Shown piece by piece: positions 44,343 through 54,821 of a DNA stretch of 62,921 nt. Where the stretch lies: NCBI GenBank assembly GCA_021850985.1, contig JAJZJX010000007.1:1-62921 (forward strand), written 5' to 3'. The position numbers and the translations under genes were made by a program. This stretch comes from a bacterium (GTDB lineage Bacteria > SZUA-79 > Acidulodesulfobacterales > Acidulodesulfobacteraceae). Position 1 is the stretch's first letter. Every line of letters starts with the position of its first letter. The notes beneath the pieces were generated by a model. It did not search any database. It saw nothing but the letters and a program-made list of their open reading frames with translations, and had not been told where the DNA came from.

Positions 44343-45554
44343 TTATACGGCTTTGCGTATGAATTCATCGTTATTTATGAAATGCTTTACTCCTTTAGAC
44401 GCCTGCCTTATCCTCATCTCGTTTTCGACTAAAGCAAACCGGACGTATTCGTCGCCGTATTCCCCGAATCCTATTCCTGGAGAAACCGCAACCTTGGCAT
44501 TATCCAGTAATAATTTAGAAAATTCGAGCGATTTAATTCCCGCATCGAGAAACTGGGCAGGTATTTTACCCCATACAAACATGGTAGCTTTCGGTTTTTC
44601 TATGTGCCAGCCCGCAAACCTGAAACTTTCTATCAGTACGTCCCTTCTTTTTTTATAGTGCAAAACCATGTCGTTTATAGCATTATGTTCCATTTCCTCG
44701 TTAAGGGCTATTATAGAAGCTATCTGTATGGGCTGAAACATTCCGTAATCCAGATAGCTTTTTATCCTTGACAGCGCATTTATAAGCGTCGGATTGCCGA
44801 GCGCGTAACCGACCCTAAACCCCGCCATACTGTAGCTTTTCGACATAGAAAAAAATTCTATTCCTACGTCTTTTGCTCCTTTTGCCTGCAAAAAACTGGG
44901 GGCTTTGTATCCGTCGAAAGTCAAATCGGCGTATGCATTGTCGTGTATTATATATATATTGTTTTCTTTGGCAAAATCGACTAATTTTTCAAAAAAATCA
45001 AGCTCTACGGTGACGGTAGTGGGATTATGCGGAAAACTTAAAACGATAACCTTAGGTTTAGGCCAAGTCTGCTTAAGCGCCGTCATAAGATGTTCGAAAA
45101 AATCTTCGCCGGGAATTAAAGGTATGCTCCTTACGTCTCCTCCCGCAATAATAACGCTGTATGCATGTATCGGGTAAGTCGGGTTAGGCACGAATGCTAC
45201 GTCGCCTTTATTTATAATCGCCAGCATAAGATGGCTCAATCCTTCTTTTATGCCCATAGTGACTATTGCCTCGGAGTCGGGATCGAGTTCGACGCCGTAA
45301 TTTCTTTTATACATATTTACTATGGCGAGCCTCAGTTTATAAATTCCGCGGGATACCGAATATCTGTGATTTTTAGGATGCCTCGACGCCTCTATTAACT
45401 TTTCTATTATATAATCCGGAGTAGGAGAATCGGGATTGCCCATTCCAAGGTCTATAATGTCGTCGCCTCTTTTTCTGGCTTCCATTTTTATTTTATTTAC
45501 CTCCGCAAAAACATAGGGCGGAAGCCTTTTGATAGTCTCAAAATCTTCTGTCAT
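44343..45554 (-). CDS. PLP-dependent class I/II aminotransferase (AlaC/DapL-like)
   Basis: Fold-type I aminotransferase of 403 residues. The PLP lysine is in [17 protein letters not shown]; other family motifs are [31 protein letters not shown] and the carboxylate-binding Arg near the C-terminus (EYVRFALVE). It resembles the AlaC / LL-diaminopimelate aminotransferase-like group, so the substrate could be alanine/glutamate or another pair. I use the ATG at 45554 (GGAG nine bases upstream) rather than a TTG at 45569. It precedes hom by 35 bases and likely shares its transcript. Confidence 0.88.
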   Translation of the reverse strand: MTEDFETIKRLPPYVFAEVNKIKMEARKRGDDIIDLGMGNPDSPTPDYIIEKLIEASRHPKNHRYSVSRGIYKLRLAIVNMYKRNYGVELDPDSEAIVTMGIKEGLSHLMLAIINKGDVAFVPNPTYPIHAYSVIIAGGDVRSIPLIPGEDFFEHLMTALKQTWPKPKVIVLSFPHNPTTVTVELDFFEKLVDFAKENNIYIIHDNAYADLTFDGYKAPSFLQAKGAKDVGIEFFSMSKSYSMAGFRVGYALGNPTLINALSRIKSYLDYGMFQPIQIASIIALNEEMEHNAINDMVLHYKKRRDVLIESFRFAGWHIEKPKATMFVWGKIPAQFLDAGIKSLEFSKLLLDNAKVAVSPGIGFGEYGDEYVRFALVENEMRIRQASKGVKHFINNDEFIRKAV

Positions 45555-45595
45555 GATAAATTTCTCCAAAATTATATAAAGAAAGAAATTATATA

Positions 45596-45625
45596 AATAA
45601 TATAATAGCTTTATATTATATTATT
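45596..45625. terminator. A+T-only 12-bp inverted repeat downstream of lipA
   Basis: AATAATATAATA (45596-45607) and TATTATATTATT (45614-45625) form a perfect stem with a 6-base GCTTTA loop, about 90 bases after the lipA stop and upstream of the aminotransferase gene. It contains no GC pairs, so it is a weak terminator at best and could instead be an operator-like site. Confidence 0.3.
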
Positions 45626-45715
45626 TTGTCCAGATAAAATAAATAATAAAATTAAAATTTGAAAATAAAAATGAATATAAAAAAAGAATAAATGCAAAAG
45701 CAAAATAAGATTAAA

Positions 45716-46651
45716 TTAAGATGAGTGCTTAAAAAACTTTTCGGCGCCGAAAGAGCTTCTTACGAGCGGAGCGGCAAACACCTGTTTTACGCCTTTTCTG
45801 TTTGCATAATTTTTATATTCTATAAATTTATTTAAAGGAACGTACCTATGAACGGGAATGTTTTCCAATGAAGGACGTAAATACTGCCCTATAGTAATAA
45901 ATTCCACTCCGTTATCTATCATATCGTCGATAGTTTGAAAAACTTCGCCGTCGTCTTCTCCGAGCCCGACCATAATACCGGATTTCGTAATAATATCAGG
46001 CTTTTGTTCTTTCACGGTTTTAAGCAGATTCAAAGACCTTTTATATGAGGTTGAAGGCCTGACGTCTGCGTAAAGCCTTTCGACGGTTTCAATGTTGTGG
46101 CCGAAAATATCTATGCCGCTTTCTGCTACGTATAGCGCAGACTGCATGTTTCCGTTAAAATCGGACGTTAAAACTTCTACGACTTTACAGTCTGTAGTTT
46201 TTCTTATTTCCTTTACCGTTTTAACCAAAATATCTGCGCCTCCGTCGTCTATATCGTCTCTTGTAACCATCGTAATTACGGCATGCCTTAAACCCAGCGT
46301 TTTTACGGCATGTGCTACTTTTTGAGGTTCGTCTTCATCTACCTCGGCATATGTTCTTAAAGGAGCGGCGGATTTGGATGATGCAGACGTTTCATTGCTT
46401 TTATCGTTTTTAAAATCAGCATCCAAATGCTCTATATTACAGAATGGGCATTTTCTCGTACATTTGTCGCCGAGAAGCAGAAAAGTCGCAGTTTTATTTG
46501 AAAAACAAAGGTGTAAATTCGGACATCTCGACGAAGAGCATACGGTATTAAGCTCTTTTTCTCTTATAATTTTAGAAGTCTCAAAAATATCTTTTCTTGA
46601 CTTAATTTTTAGAATCTCTTTTTTTAAAAAATCGGGAAGTCTTTCGTTCAT
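45716..46651 (-). CDS. lipA: Lipoyl synthase
   Basis: Radical SAM enzyme inserting two sulfurs into octanoyl-carrier proteins. Both 4Fe-4S motifs are present: the auxiliary CX4CX5C at Cys38, Cys43 and Cys49, and the radical SAM CX3CX2C at Cys64, Cys68 and Cys71; the C-terminal RSS motif (LVRSSFGAEKFF) that ligates the auxiliary cluster is intact. A hydrophilic Ser/Lys/Asn-rich insert (about residues 78-96) is unusual and probably a loop. No lipB or other lipoylation gene is adjacent. Confidence 0.95.
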   Translation of the reverse strand: MNERLPDFLKKEILKIKSRKDIFETSKIIREKELNTVCSSSRCPNLHLCFSNKTATFLLLGDKCTRKCPFCNIEHLDADFKNDKSNETSASSKSAAPLRTYAEVDEDEPQKVAHAVKTLGLRHAVITMVTRDDIDDGGADILVKTVKEIRKTTDCKVVEVLTSDFNGNMQSALYVAESGIDIFGHNIETVERLYADVRPSTSYKRSLNLLKTVKEQKPDIITKSGIMVGLGEDDGEVFQTIDDMIDNGVEFITIGQYLRPSLENIPVHRYVPLNKFIEYKNYANRKGVKQVFAAPLVRSSFGAEKFFKHSS

Positions 46652-46719
46652 CTATATAATAATACATAAAACATATATAAATTTCAATTTATTTCGTACA
46701 CAAAAATTTGCCGATAGGA

Positions 46720-46825
46720 AAAGGTGTCGGATCTTATTTTTTTGCATACGAAATAGTTCAATTAAAAAAATAAAATAATTGCAAATGCAGTAAAGAGTAA
46801 GAGAATAAATAAATCTGACACCTTT
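46720..46825. repeat. Family B inverted repeat in the lipA/tadA divergent gap
   Basis: AAAGGTGTCGGAT (46720-46732) pairs with its complement at 46813-46825 over 13 bp with one wobble, around an 80-base A+T-rich middle. The 233-base gap between lipA and tadA also must contain both promoters; I see no convincing boxes outside the repeat. Confidence 0.6.
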
Positions 46826-46884
46826 CTCTCTTTTTTCTCTCCTTTTTCTTTTTAAAATTTTAATAAATTTATATAATATTAAGA

Positions 46885-47355
46885 ATGGATAAATTAGACG
46901 ATAAATATTTTATCAATTTAGCTTTAAAAGAAGCAGAAAAGGCGCTGAACGGGGACGAAGTCCCGGTTGGAGCGGTTATAGCAAGCGACGGAGGAGAGGT
47001 AATTTCTTCGGCTTTCAATACTGTAGAAAGCGATGTTTCCTGTATTATGCACGCCGAAATCAACTCTATTTTAGCGGCGCAGAAAAAACTTCGTAACTGG
47101 CGCTTAGACGAATGTTCGCTTTACGTTACCCTTGAGCCTTGCATAATGTGCTGCGGGGCTATTCTTTTATCGAGAATCGGCAGGGTGGTTTACGGGGCAT
47201 CCGACCCGAAAGGCGGCGTTTCAAGTTCTATTTTGGGCGGGAAAATCGAACTTATCGGGGGCGTAATGGCTGAAGAATCGTCAATGCTGTTAAAGTCGTT
47301 TTTTAAATCGAAACGCGAAAACATAAGATATGATAAATCTGCAAACGCCGAATAA
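46885..47355 (+). CDS. tadA: tRNA-specific adenosine deaminase TadA-like
   Basis: Zinc-dependent deaminase that converts A34 to inosine in tRNA-Arg. The 156 residues show the cytidine-deaminase-type site: His56-Ala-Glu58 in MHAEIN and Pro85-Cys86-x-x-Cys89 in LEPCIMCCGA. Length and the TLEPCIMC context fit TadA rather than a free-nucleoside deaminase. It is one of few plus-strand genes and is convergent with the small gene at 47395. Confidence 0.9.
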   Translation: MDKLDDKYFINLALKEAEKALNGDEVPVGAVIASDGGEVISSAFNTVESDVSCIMHAEINSILAAQKKLRNWRLDECSLYVTLEPCIMCCGAILLSRIGRVVYGASDPKGGVSSSILGGKIELIGGVMAEESSMLLKSFFKSKRENIRYDKSANAE

Positions 47356-47385
47356 TGTTAGTTCAAGTGCGGATATGAAAAATGC

Positions 47386-47404
47386 ATCGGAAAATTAATC
47401 CGAT
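47386..47404. repeat. Family B hairpin between convergent tadA and the small membrane protein gene
   Basis: ATCGGA (47386-47391) and TCCGAT (47399-47404) around AAATTAA; the minus strand reads TATCGGATTAATTTTCC. It overlaps the last codons of the small gene and could terminate both. Confidence 0.5.
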
Positions 47405-47598
47405 ACCTTTTCCTTGTCTCTTTTCCTACTGTTATCCATATAATCAAAAATATATTTTCTGATTTCCCTATTATCTTCCTTAATTTCATTTCGCATTGTA
47501 TCAATTTTCCTGTCTATATGAGCCGTAAGCGCTATTATTGAGCCTGCGACGCTTATAATAATAACAATAATTTCTATAACAAATTTTAAATCGTTCAT
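47395..47598 (-). CDS. Small membrane protein with charged tail, unknown function
   Basis: A 67-residue hypothetical protein: one membrane helix (about residues 5-27, FVIEIIVIIISVAGSIIALT), then a highly charged, probably coiled-coil tail (RNEIKEDNREIRKYIFDYMD). AAAGG lies six bases before the ATG at 47598, supporting translation. The C-terminal codons run into a family B palindrome, so the true C-terminus may have been altered by it. No function can be assigned. It differs from the coiled-coil-plus-helix protein at 5213, which has the opposite order. Confidence 0.55.
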   Translation of the reverse strand: MNDLKFVIEIIVIIISVAGSIIALTAHIDRKIDTMRNEIKEDNREIRKYIFDYMDNSRKRDKEKVSD

Positions 47599-47674
47599 TT
47601 TATACCTTTATACCATATTTTAAATTATATTTCATTTTAAAATATTGTCAATTTTTTTTGCAAATGTTCTATAA

Positions 47675-47713
47675 AAAAAGGGACAGATTTATTAAATAAA
47701 TCTGTCCCTTTTT
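47675..47713. terminator. Strong palindrome downstream of hppA (terminator-like; GGGACAGATTTATT core)
   Basis: Arms 47675-47693 and 47695-47713 match over 19 bases around a single central base: an A run, GGGACAGATTTATT, the complement, and a T run. The A and T tracts on both sides make it a plausible bidirectional rho-independent terminator for hppA. Its core also matches the family B repeat. Confidence 0.75.
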
Positions 47714-47751
47714 CGCTTTTTTCTTTTTCGCGGCACTGCCGCTAATTTATA

Positions 47752-49863
47752 TTAATGCGCCCAAAGCAGTAAGACAATCGGGATGATTAAGATAGTAAAG
47801 ATGTTTACGACTTTAATCATCGGGTTGATTGCCGGACCGGCGGTATCTTTGTATGGATCGCCGACGGTGTCGCCGGTAACTGCGGCTTTGTGAGCTTCGC
47901 TGCCTTTGCGGTACGTCTGTCCGTTGTATTCAAATCCTTTTTCTATAAGTTTTTTTGCGTTATCCCATGCCGCTCCGCCGCTTGTCATAGATATTGCGAC
48001 GAAAAGACCCGATATAATAGTTCCCAGTAATATTCCGCCGAGAACCTGAGGTCCCATAGTAAGACCGAAAACAATAGGACCGGCGATAGGAATAAACGCT
48101 GGAAGTATCATTTCCCTTAAGGAAGATTTCGTGACTATATCGACGCATTTTCCGTATTCCGGTTTGCCGGTGCCGTCCATTATTCCGGGAATTTCTTTAA
48201 ACTGCCTCCTGACTTCGACGACTATATCTCCCGCCGCCTTTCCGACGGATTTCATTGCAAGGGAAGCAAATATATAAGGAAGCATTGCGCCGAGGAAAAG
48301 TCCTATTAATACCATAGGCTGATGTATAGAAAACGATATTTTTTCTAGTCCTGCATGCACGTATCCTTTTTGGATCAAATTAGAGTATTCTCCGAAAAGA
48401 ACTATTGCCGCAAGAGCTGCGGAGCCTATAGCATATCCTTTCGTTACCGCTTTTGTAGTGTTTCCGACTGCATCGAGTGCGTCGGTGGTTTCCCTTACGT
48501 CTTCCGGAAGTTCGCTCATTTCAGCTATGCCGCCCGCGTTATCCGTTATTGGCCCGAACGAATCGACCGCTATTACCATTCCCGCCATAGAGAGCATGCT
48601 GGAAGCCGCAACGGCTACGCCGTAAAAACCTGCAAAATGATAAGAAATCAAAATGCCGAATACTATCGCTATAACAGGCAGAGCCGTGGACATTTGTCCT
48701 ACCGCCAAACCGGCGATAATGTTAGTTCCGTGACCTGTAGTAGATGCTTCCGCTATGGATTTAACCGGCGAAAATTCGGTAGATGTAAAATAATCGGTTA
48801 TTACTATAATTAATCCGGTCAAAACAAGTCCGGTCAAAGCAGCATAGTAATAATCCATTGACGAATATTTGCCTATGTTTTGCATAAAAGCTTCGGTAAA
48901 GAAATAATATGCAACCGCGGAAACTATTCCAGTTACAAACAATCCTTTGTAAAGACCCTGCATAATTTTTTCTTTAGTAGGAGCGCTTACGAAAAATACG
49001 CCGATTATAGAGGTAAAAACTGCAATGCCGCCCAAAAGCAGCGGATAGAGTATGCCGTGCATTAGACTGCCGCTGCCGCCGTTTAATCCCGCTTTAAAAG
49101 TGGAGTATGCCAGCAATATTGATGCTATTATAGTAACCGCAAAGGTTTCAAATACGTCTGCCGCCATACCTGCGCAGTCTCCGACGTTGTCTCCAACCTG
49201 GTCTGCAATAACCGCGGGGTTTCTTGGGTCGTCTTCCGGTATTCCGGCTTCTACTTTTCCGACTAGGTCGGCGCCTACGTCTGCCGCTTTAGTGTATATT
49301 CCGCCTCCAAGTCTGGCAAAAACCGAAATAAGACTGCATCCGAAAGCAAAACCTATTAATGAATTTATAACGCCGTCTAATCCGCTCGTATGTTTACCTA
49401 TTAGCATAAACACCGATATGCCTAAAACGCCGAGACCTAAAACCATTAAGCCCGTAACGGAACCGCCTTTAAATGCAAACTTTAATGCAGGTTTGACGCC
49501 TTTATGCGCAATCTGGGCAGTTCTTATATTTGCCCTTACTGCGTTAAACATTCCAAGGTAACCGGCTAATGCCGATAAAAACGCGCCTAACGCAAATCCG
49601 CATGCCGTCAGCAGTCCGAACTGATGCACCCATATTCCGCCGATAAGTATCAGTGCGAAAATAACGACGCCTACTATGGCTACGGTTCTGTACTGCCTGT
49701 TAAGAAATGCGGTGGCGCCTTCCTGGATAGCCTTAGCTATCTGTTTCATTCTGTCGGAACCTTCATCCTGCTTCATAGCCCATATCGTAACCGCTATACT
49801 GTAGATAACAGCGATAAGACCCGCAATAATTCCGAAAATCATTGCTTTGTCAAATAGACTCAT
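47752..49863 (-). CDS. hppA: Membrane-bound proton-translocating pyrophosphatase
   Basis: Hydrolyses pyrophosphate and pumps protons across the inner membrane. The 703 residues form about 16 membrane helices. The substrate site [19 protein letters not shown] lies at residues 211-229. The segment [20 protein letters not shown] has Lys at 471, the position known from mutagenesis to decide K+ dependence (Ala in K+-dependent, Lys in K+-independent enzymes), so this one is predicted K+-independent and H+-pumping. It follows qmoC after 70 bases and would recover energy from the PPi made by Sat in sulfate activation. Confidence 0.95.
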   Translation of the reverse strand: MSLFDKAMIFGIIAGLIAVIYSIAVTIWAMKQDEGSDRMKQIAKAIQEGATAFLNRQYRTVAIVGVVIFALILIGGIWVHQFGLLTACGFALGAFLSALAGYLGMFNAVRANIRTAQIAHKGVKPALKFAFKGGSVTGLMVLGLGVLGISVFMLIGKHTSGLDGVINSLIGFAFGCSLISVFARLGGGIYTKAADVGADLVGKVEAGIPEDDPRNPAVIADQVGDNVGDCAGMAADVFETFAVTIIASILLAYSTFKAGLNGGSGSLMHGILYPLLLGGIAVFTSIIGVFFVSAPTKEKIMQGLYKGLFVTGIVSAVAYYFFTEAFMQNIGKYSSMDYYYAALTGLVLTGLIIVITDYFTSTEFSPVKSIAEASTTGHGTNIIAGLAVGQMSTALPVIAIVFGILISYHFAGFYGVAVAASSMLSMAGMVIAVDSFGPITDNAGGIAEMSELPEDVRETTDALDAVGNTTKAVTKGYAIGSAALAAIVLFGEYSNLIQKGYVHAGLEKISFSIHQPMVLIGLFLGAMLPYIFASLAMKSVGKAAGDIVVEVRRQFKEIPGIMDGTGKPEYGKCVDIVTKSSLREMILPAFIPIAGPIVFGLTMGPQVLGGILLGTIISGLFVAISMTSGGAAWDNAKKLIEKGFEYNGQTYRKGSEAHKAAVTGDTVGDPYKDTAGPAINPMIKVVNIFTILIIPIVLLLWAH

Positions 49864-49933
49864 AACCTAAAACCCCCTAAATTAAATTTTTAATTATTAT
49901 TAAAATTCCTTTAGCATTACGCATGTTCAAAGA

Positions 49934-51097
49934 TTAATTATTGCTTAGGTTTTTAGCTTTTTCTTTTAAGTTTGCAAAATACACGGCAACAGGTCTGTAA
50001 GCAAGATGAGACCATTTAGAAAAAGGAACTTCTATTACAAGCATCGGAAATAATATCATTAAATGAATCAGGTATATATAAAAAATAGCTGAAACCGAAT
50101 AGCTATAAACTATAGACGCCCTGAGCAAAACTCCGCTGACTGCGGTTAAGAACAGCAGTATTACGAACATCCAGTCTGTATGATGCGAAAACTTGCTTCT
50201 TTCTATTTTTTTAGAAAATCTTTTAATTATAAAATATATTGTTCCAAAAATTAACCCTATGCTTGCAAAATAATCGAATAGAACTATATGAAGAATCGGC
50301 ATGCTGTTTTCGCTTTGAAACCAGTCTAAGAAAAACACTATGGCTACAAAAAGGGATACATAGCTTATCATTAAAAAAAGATGGGCAAGCCAGAAATTAT
50401 ATTTGCCGGAGGTAAGTTTCTTAGCCGCCGACTCTTCGGAATCGTCGCATTTAGCATACCTGTACTGCGTAAAAAAATTAAATATTAGCGACCATGCTTC
50501 CGTAACGTAAAGGCTTAGCGGAATTTTCACGCTTTTGTCGCTCAATACCGTCTTCCGGTACATATTGTAAATGAAAGACGTCAGCATAATTGCAAGAAAA
50601 GCCGATATCGGCCAGTCGAAGAAATAGTCCACTTTTTCCGGAGATACGGCTTGGGACAGCGTTGCTCCAGCGGCCGGATGCAGTCCGAAAAGAACCGCCC
50701 ATTCTATTAAAACCCCGAGCGCGACTATTAATATAGCGATATACTCCGCATATTTAGACTTATATAAAAGTTTTGAAATTCCGGTCCAGTCGTATGCGCT
50801 TATTAAAAAACGGCGCAGCGACATCATCAGTTCGCCTGGCTCGGCTTTCCTGGGGCAGTTCTTGGAACATTCTCCGCAATAATAGCATAACCACGGGTCT
50901 AAATCAGCCGTCAGCTCTTCTTTCATTCCCCATCCGGCCATTATCATTTCTTTTCTAGGAAACGGCCTGTCTTCGGTTGACAGAGGACATACCGCAGAAC
51001 ACGTGCCGCACTGAAAACATTTTTTAAAATTGCTTTCGCCTACTTCTTTTATATATTTAACCAACTCGTTGTCGGTCTTAATAACGGTATTATTCAA
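49934..51097 (-). CDS. qmoC: QmoC: quinone-interacting oxidoreductase membrane subunit
   Basis: Membrane subunit of the Qmo complex passing electrons between quinones and AprBA. The 387-residue protein is an HdrC-HdrE fusion: N-terminal iron-sulfur part with CFQCGTCSAVCPLS and CYYCGECSKNCPRKAEPGELMM (residues about 22-95), then a cytochrome b-like domain of about six helices (from about 115) with histidines for heme ligation. The start is TTG at 51097 with GGGGG about six bases upstream. It follows qmoB by 15 bases. Confidence 0.93.
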   Translation of the reverse strand: MNNTVIKTDNELVKYIKEVGESNFKKCFQCGTCSAVCPLSTEDRPFPRKEMIMAGWGMKEELTADLDPWLCYYCGECSKNCPRKAEPGELMMSLRRFLISAYDWTGISKLLYKSKYAEYIAILIVALGVLIEWAVLFGLHPAAGATLSQAVSPEKVDYFFDWPISAFLAIMLTSFIYNMYRKTVLSDKSVKIPLSLYVTEAWSLIFNFFTQYRYAKCDDSEESAAKKLTSGKYNFWLAHLFLMISYVSLFVAIVFFLDWFQSENSMPILHIVLFDYFASIGLIFGTIYFIIKRFSKKIERSKFSHHTDWMFVILLFLTAVSGVLLRASIVYSYSVSAIFYIYLIHLMILFPMLVIEVPFSKWSHLAYRPVAVYFANLKEKAKNLSNN

Positions 51098-51112
51098 AAT
51101 ATCCCCCTTTTC

Positions 51113-53419
51113 TTAAAAGCCTTTATATGGATTAGGTCCAAGAGATTTAACTTTATTAACGAAATCTTCGACTATTTCCGGCAGTTTCATATAGTCGGTA
51201 TATTCGAGCTGAACCTGCCTGACTCTTTCTTCTTCGAGAACAAGCCTTGTAAGGGTTTCCTTGAGGTTTCCCATTCTGTAAGAAGCCAGTTCCGAACCTT
51301 TCGTAAAATGGCACTGATAATCGTCGCCGTATTTGCATCCCAGCAAAAGAATGCCGTCTATGCCTTTTGATAGAGCGTCGGCATACCATACGTTATTTAT
51401 AGAACCGAGACACCTTACCGGAATAACTCTTATATTAGAGGACAAGTTTAATTTATTCAATCCGAGTATGTCGAGAGCCGGATAGGCGTCGTTTTCGCAT
51501 GCAAATACTAATATCCTGTAATTTTCGTCGGTCGGGTCTTCCGGAACGTATATGCTTTTAATCATAGAACCGATAATATCAGGCGAATAATTTTTAAACG
51601 ATATGATTCTTACCGGACATGCGCCCATGCATATGCCGCATCTTCTGCATCTTTCGGGATTATACTGCGGCGTTCCTTTTTCGTCTTCGTCTATGGCGCC
51701 GAAAGGACATTCTTCGGTGCATCTTTTACACTGAGTACACCTTGGAAGATCAAAAAACGGGTAGGTAGTATCGTTTGAACGCGGGTGAACCGCCCTGCCT
51801 TTAGAAGTCTGCTCTATACACTGTATAGCCTTTAAAACCGCTCCTTTCGCATCATCGACGGAAAAAACGGTATCTAAAGGCATCCTGACGGAACCGGCGG
51901 GATATATTCCCGTCCTTCTTGATTCGTAAGGAAAGCATATAAAATTTGAATCCGGAAATCCGTAAACAAGATCGGGCATTTCTTTACCCTGCCTGTAGGA
52001 AAGATTCAGCAGTCCGCTCTTAGGAACCTGAGCCGTTGAAACAGGCACGGACGGCGGGCATGATGCGCCGCTTGCAGACTTTACTTCTCCTATGTTCAGC
52101 GTTGCAGTATTATCTTTTAATTCTATTTCTCCTGAATTAGGAACCATACCGGTAGCAAGAACGACCATTTCGGTATTTATATCGATATCTCCCCCGAAAA
52201 GGGTATCTTTTACCTTAACGCCTATAGTATTTCCGTTCTTGTCGTACGATACGCCGGATACGACGCCTTTAACCATAAAAATGCCTTCGTCGTCCTGCAT
52301 TTTTCTGTAAAAGTTTTCGTATTCGCCCATAGTTCTCATATCTTTGTATATAATGTAAACATTTGCATCGGGATTGTTTTTTCTTATTAAAGCGGCTTCT
52401 TTTAAGGAAGACATACAGCATACCGTCGAACAGTACGGAAGATGATTTTCGTCCCTTGAACCTGCACACTGAATAAACAATACCGATTTAACGGGATTGC
52501 CGTCCGATTTTCTTTTTAATGTAAAATTCTCCGACTTTCCACCGTCGGAAAGTTGCGAATAAAGTTCTTCCAATTCTACGTTTGTTAAAATATCAGGCGT
52601 TAAACCGTATCCGAGATTATTCAATTTTTTAGCGTCGTATGGCTTCCAGCCGGTTGCTACTACTATAGAACCGACAATTTCTTTAACGGGCTCGGCACCG
52701 GAATTTCCTGCCGAAGATTCTATTTCTGCGTTGAATTTTCCCGGCGCTCCGGATATAGACTTAATTTTATAATTTTTATATATTTTTATTTTATTGGATT
52801 TTTCCGCTTCGCTTATAAGTTCGTCTAATCCTTCCCTTATCCATGTATTTTTATCGAAAGGCGGTTTGGTTTCCCATTTTTTATATTTTGAAAACGGAAA
52901 TCCGCCGAGGTTCGGTTTTTTTTCTACAAGCACGACGTCATAACCCGCTTTCGCTGCATTAATAGAAGCATTAAGCCCTGTTACGCCGCCGCCGACTACA
53001 AGAACCGTTTTATTAAGATCCTGAACTAAAGGTTCGGGAAATGCGGCTTTTTTTGCTCTCGAAGCGCCCATATTTATATAATCTTCTGCAAGAAGCTGCG
53101 TATTATTGTCATTAGGCGGGCTTATCCATATAACGTGCTCCCTTAAGTTTACCCTTTCGGTATGAATAGTAAACTGGTCGAAATTAAAAACATCCTGTTT
53201 GGCGCGCATAGAACAGGCGGCTATAACTACTTTATTTATCTTTTTTTCGGAAATATCGTTTTTTATGAGATTTATGCCTTCCGGTCCGCAAAGAAACTCA
53301 TGGCTTACGCATACTAAAGGCTTATTTGAATCTTTAGCAGTATTTATTAATCTTTCGACGTTTAAGCTTTTTCCTATATCGCAGCCGGAACATATATAAA
53401 TCCCCAAATTATTATCCAT
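51113..53419 (-). CDS. qmoB: QmoB: HdrA-like flavoprotein fused to MvhD-like domain
   Basis: Soluble Qmo subunit of 768 residues. The N-terminal region has ICSGCDIGKS, then an FAD-binding Rossmann motif VVGGGVTGLNASINAAKAGYD at about 140-160 as in HdrA. Two ferredoxin-like clusters follow (CTQCKRCTEECPFGAI and CRRCGICMGACPVRII), and the last about 140 residues match the MvhD delta-subunit fold with its own cysteines (VFACEND, RCLGSI, GCKYGDDYQCH). AAGGAG lies five bases before the ATG. It forms qmoABC with its neighbours. Confidence 0.94.
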   Translation of the reverse strand: MDNNLGIYICSGCDIGKSLNVERLINTAKDSNKPLVCVSHEFLCGPEGINLIKNDISEKKINKVVIAACSMRAKQDVFNFDQFTIHTERVNLREHVIWISPPNDNNTQLLAEDYINMGASRAKKAAFPEPLVQDLNKTVLVVGGGVTGLNASINAAKAGYDVVLVEKKPNLGGFPFSKYKKWETKPPFDKNTWIREGLDELISEAEKSNKIKIYKNYKIKSISGAPGKFNAEIESSAGNSGAEPVKEIVGSIVVATGWKPYDAKKLNNLGYGLTPDILTNVELEELYSQLSDGGKSENFTLKRKSDGNPVKSVLFIQCAGSRDENHLPYCSTVCCMSSLKEAALIRKNNPDANVYIIYKDMRTMGEYENFYRKMQDDEGIFMVKGVVSGVSYDKNGNTIGVKVKDTLFGGDIDINTEMVVLATGMVPNSGEIELKDNTATLNIGEVKSASGASCPPSVPVSTAQVPKSGLLNLSYRQGKEMPDLVYGFPDSNFICFPYESRRTGIYPAGSVRMPLDTVFSVDDAKGAVLKAIQCIEQTSKGRAVHPRSNDTTYPFFDLPRCTQCKRCTEECPFGAIDEDEKGTPQYNPERCRRCGICMGACPVRIISFKNYSPDIIGSMIKSIYVPEDPTDENYRILVFACENDAYPALDILGLNKLNLSSNIRVIPVRCLGSINNVWYADALSKGIDGILLLGCKYGDDYQCHFTKGSELASYRMGNLKETLTRLVLEEERVRQVQLEYTDYMKLPEIVEDFVNKVKSLGPNPYKGF

Positions 53420-53445
53420 TTTAACTCCTTCCTAAATAATATCTT

Positions 53446-54744
53446 TTATAGTTTCGCGTTATGCTGAATTACCGACAATGCAGCTGAAGTCGCAGATTGT
53501 CCCGACATATATACGTCCAAAGGAAACCTTGCTACGCCTGCCGAAAATATCCCTTCTTTAAAATTATCGTTAAATATAAATCCGTTTTCGTCGATATCTA
53601 TTTTAATTTCTTCGTCTATTTTAATTTCTTTAAGGTCGTCTTTAATGTTTGACGCCATTCCTGCTGCGAGAACAACCATTTCAGACCTCACCTTATTTTT
53701 TTTGCCGGAAAGCATATCTTCGACGTCTAAAAGCAGATCTCCCGTTTCATGGTCTTCGGATATTTTGCCGACTATTCCTTTATTGAATTTTATTTTTTCG
53801 TCGCTTTGAGCTTTATTTAAAAAATTTTCATATCTGCCCGGCGTTCTTAAATCTATATAAAATATGACCGGCGAGGATTCGGGGTTTTTTTCCCTCAAAT
53901 ACATTGCCTGTTTCAAGGATGCCATACAGCAAATAGCTGAACAGTACGGCAGATGGTTTTCGTTTCTGGAACCTGCGCACTGAATAAACGCGACGTTTTT
54001 AACTTCTTTACCGTCGGACGGCCTTAAAATTTTTCCGCCCGTAGGACCGTTTTCTGCGGCAAGCCTCTCCATTTTTACGTTTGTAATAACATTTTTATAT
54101 TTGCCATATCCCAAGTTTTCTAATTTTTCTACTTCATATGGCTTCCAGCCCGTAGCAAATATGATATCGGATACGGTTAACTCGATAATATTCTCTTTTG
54201 CATCCAAGTTTATTGCACTATATCTGCATGCTTCTTCGCATTTTTTACATGCCGAAAATTTACAGTATTTATCATCTACGCTGTATTTAAGCGGGAACGA
54301 AGATATCGCAGGCATAAATATCGCTTTTGTATTATCCATGCCGTAATTGAAATCGTTAGGTCTTTCTTCGGGACAAACCTTGGCGCATTCACCGCATACC
54401 GTGCAGTTATCGTTGATATATTGCGGTTTTTGTTTTATTTTTACTTTATATCCTGATCCGTCTTTCGCTTTATTTATTTCTTCGACGCTTGAAGAAACTA
54501 AAAAATTTATATTTCCTTCGGCAGACGACTTTATTCTTTTCGTATTGATTTCAAAGCCGCAGTATGGGGGACATAATTTTGGAAAATACTTATACATCTG
54601 GAGAACTCTGCCGCCGATATATGATTTTTTTTCTACTATATATACTTTTTTATCGACCGCCTCGGTAATTTCTAATGCGGCAGATACGCCGCTATGCCCG
54701 CCGCCGATTATTAGCACGGCATTTTCATTATTTAGCTCGCTCAA
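53446..54744 (-). CDS. qmoA: QmoA: HdrA-like flavoprotein subunit
   Basis: Soluble FAD subunit of the Qmo complex, 432 residues. The N-terminal dinucleotide motif is IIGGGHSGVSAALEITE; an iron-sulfur insertion follows with CTVCGECAKVCPEERP (about 116-131) and CKFSACKKCEEACRYSAI. The C-terminal HdrA-like part has FIQCAGSRNENHLPYCSAICC. It starts with TTG at 54744 (GGAG eight bases upstream). It lies after aprBA, separated by a perfect 13-bp hairpin, the usual location of qmo genes. Confidence 0.92.
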   Translation of the reverse strand: MSELNNENAVLIIGGGHSGVSAALEITEAVDKKVYIVEKKSYIGGRVLQMYKYFPKLCPPYCGFEINTKRIKSSAEGNINFLVSSSVEEINKAKDGSGYKVKIKQKPQYINDNCTVCGECAKVCPEERPNDFNYGMDNTKAIFMPAISSFPLKYSVDDKYCKFSACKKCEEACRYSAINLDAKENIIELTVSDIIFATGWKPYEVEKLENLGYGKYKNVITNVKMERLAAENGPTGGKILRPSDGKEVKNVAFIQCAGSRNENHLPYCSAICCMASLKQAMYLREKNPESSPVIFYIDLRTPGRYENFLNKAQSDEKIKFNKGIVGKISEDHETGDLLLDVEDMLSGKKNKVRSEMVVLAAGMASNIKDDLKEIKIDEEIKIDIDENGFIFNDNFKEGIFSAGVARFPLDVYMSGQSATSAALSVIQHNAKL

Positions 54745-54821
54745 CTTTAAATCTCCATTGCTAAGTTTTTATTTATTTGAATATAATATAAAAAATATAT
54801 AAAGACTTTATACATATTAAA

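Noticed and set aside
48355-48813. 152-residue plus-strand frame inside hppA
   Set aside because: Antisense shadow of a strongly conserved membrane protein; no family features.
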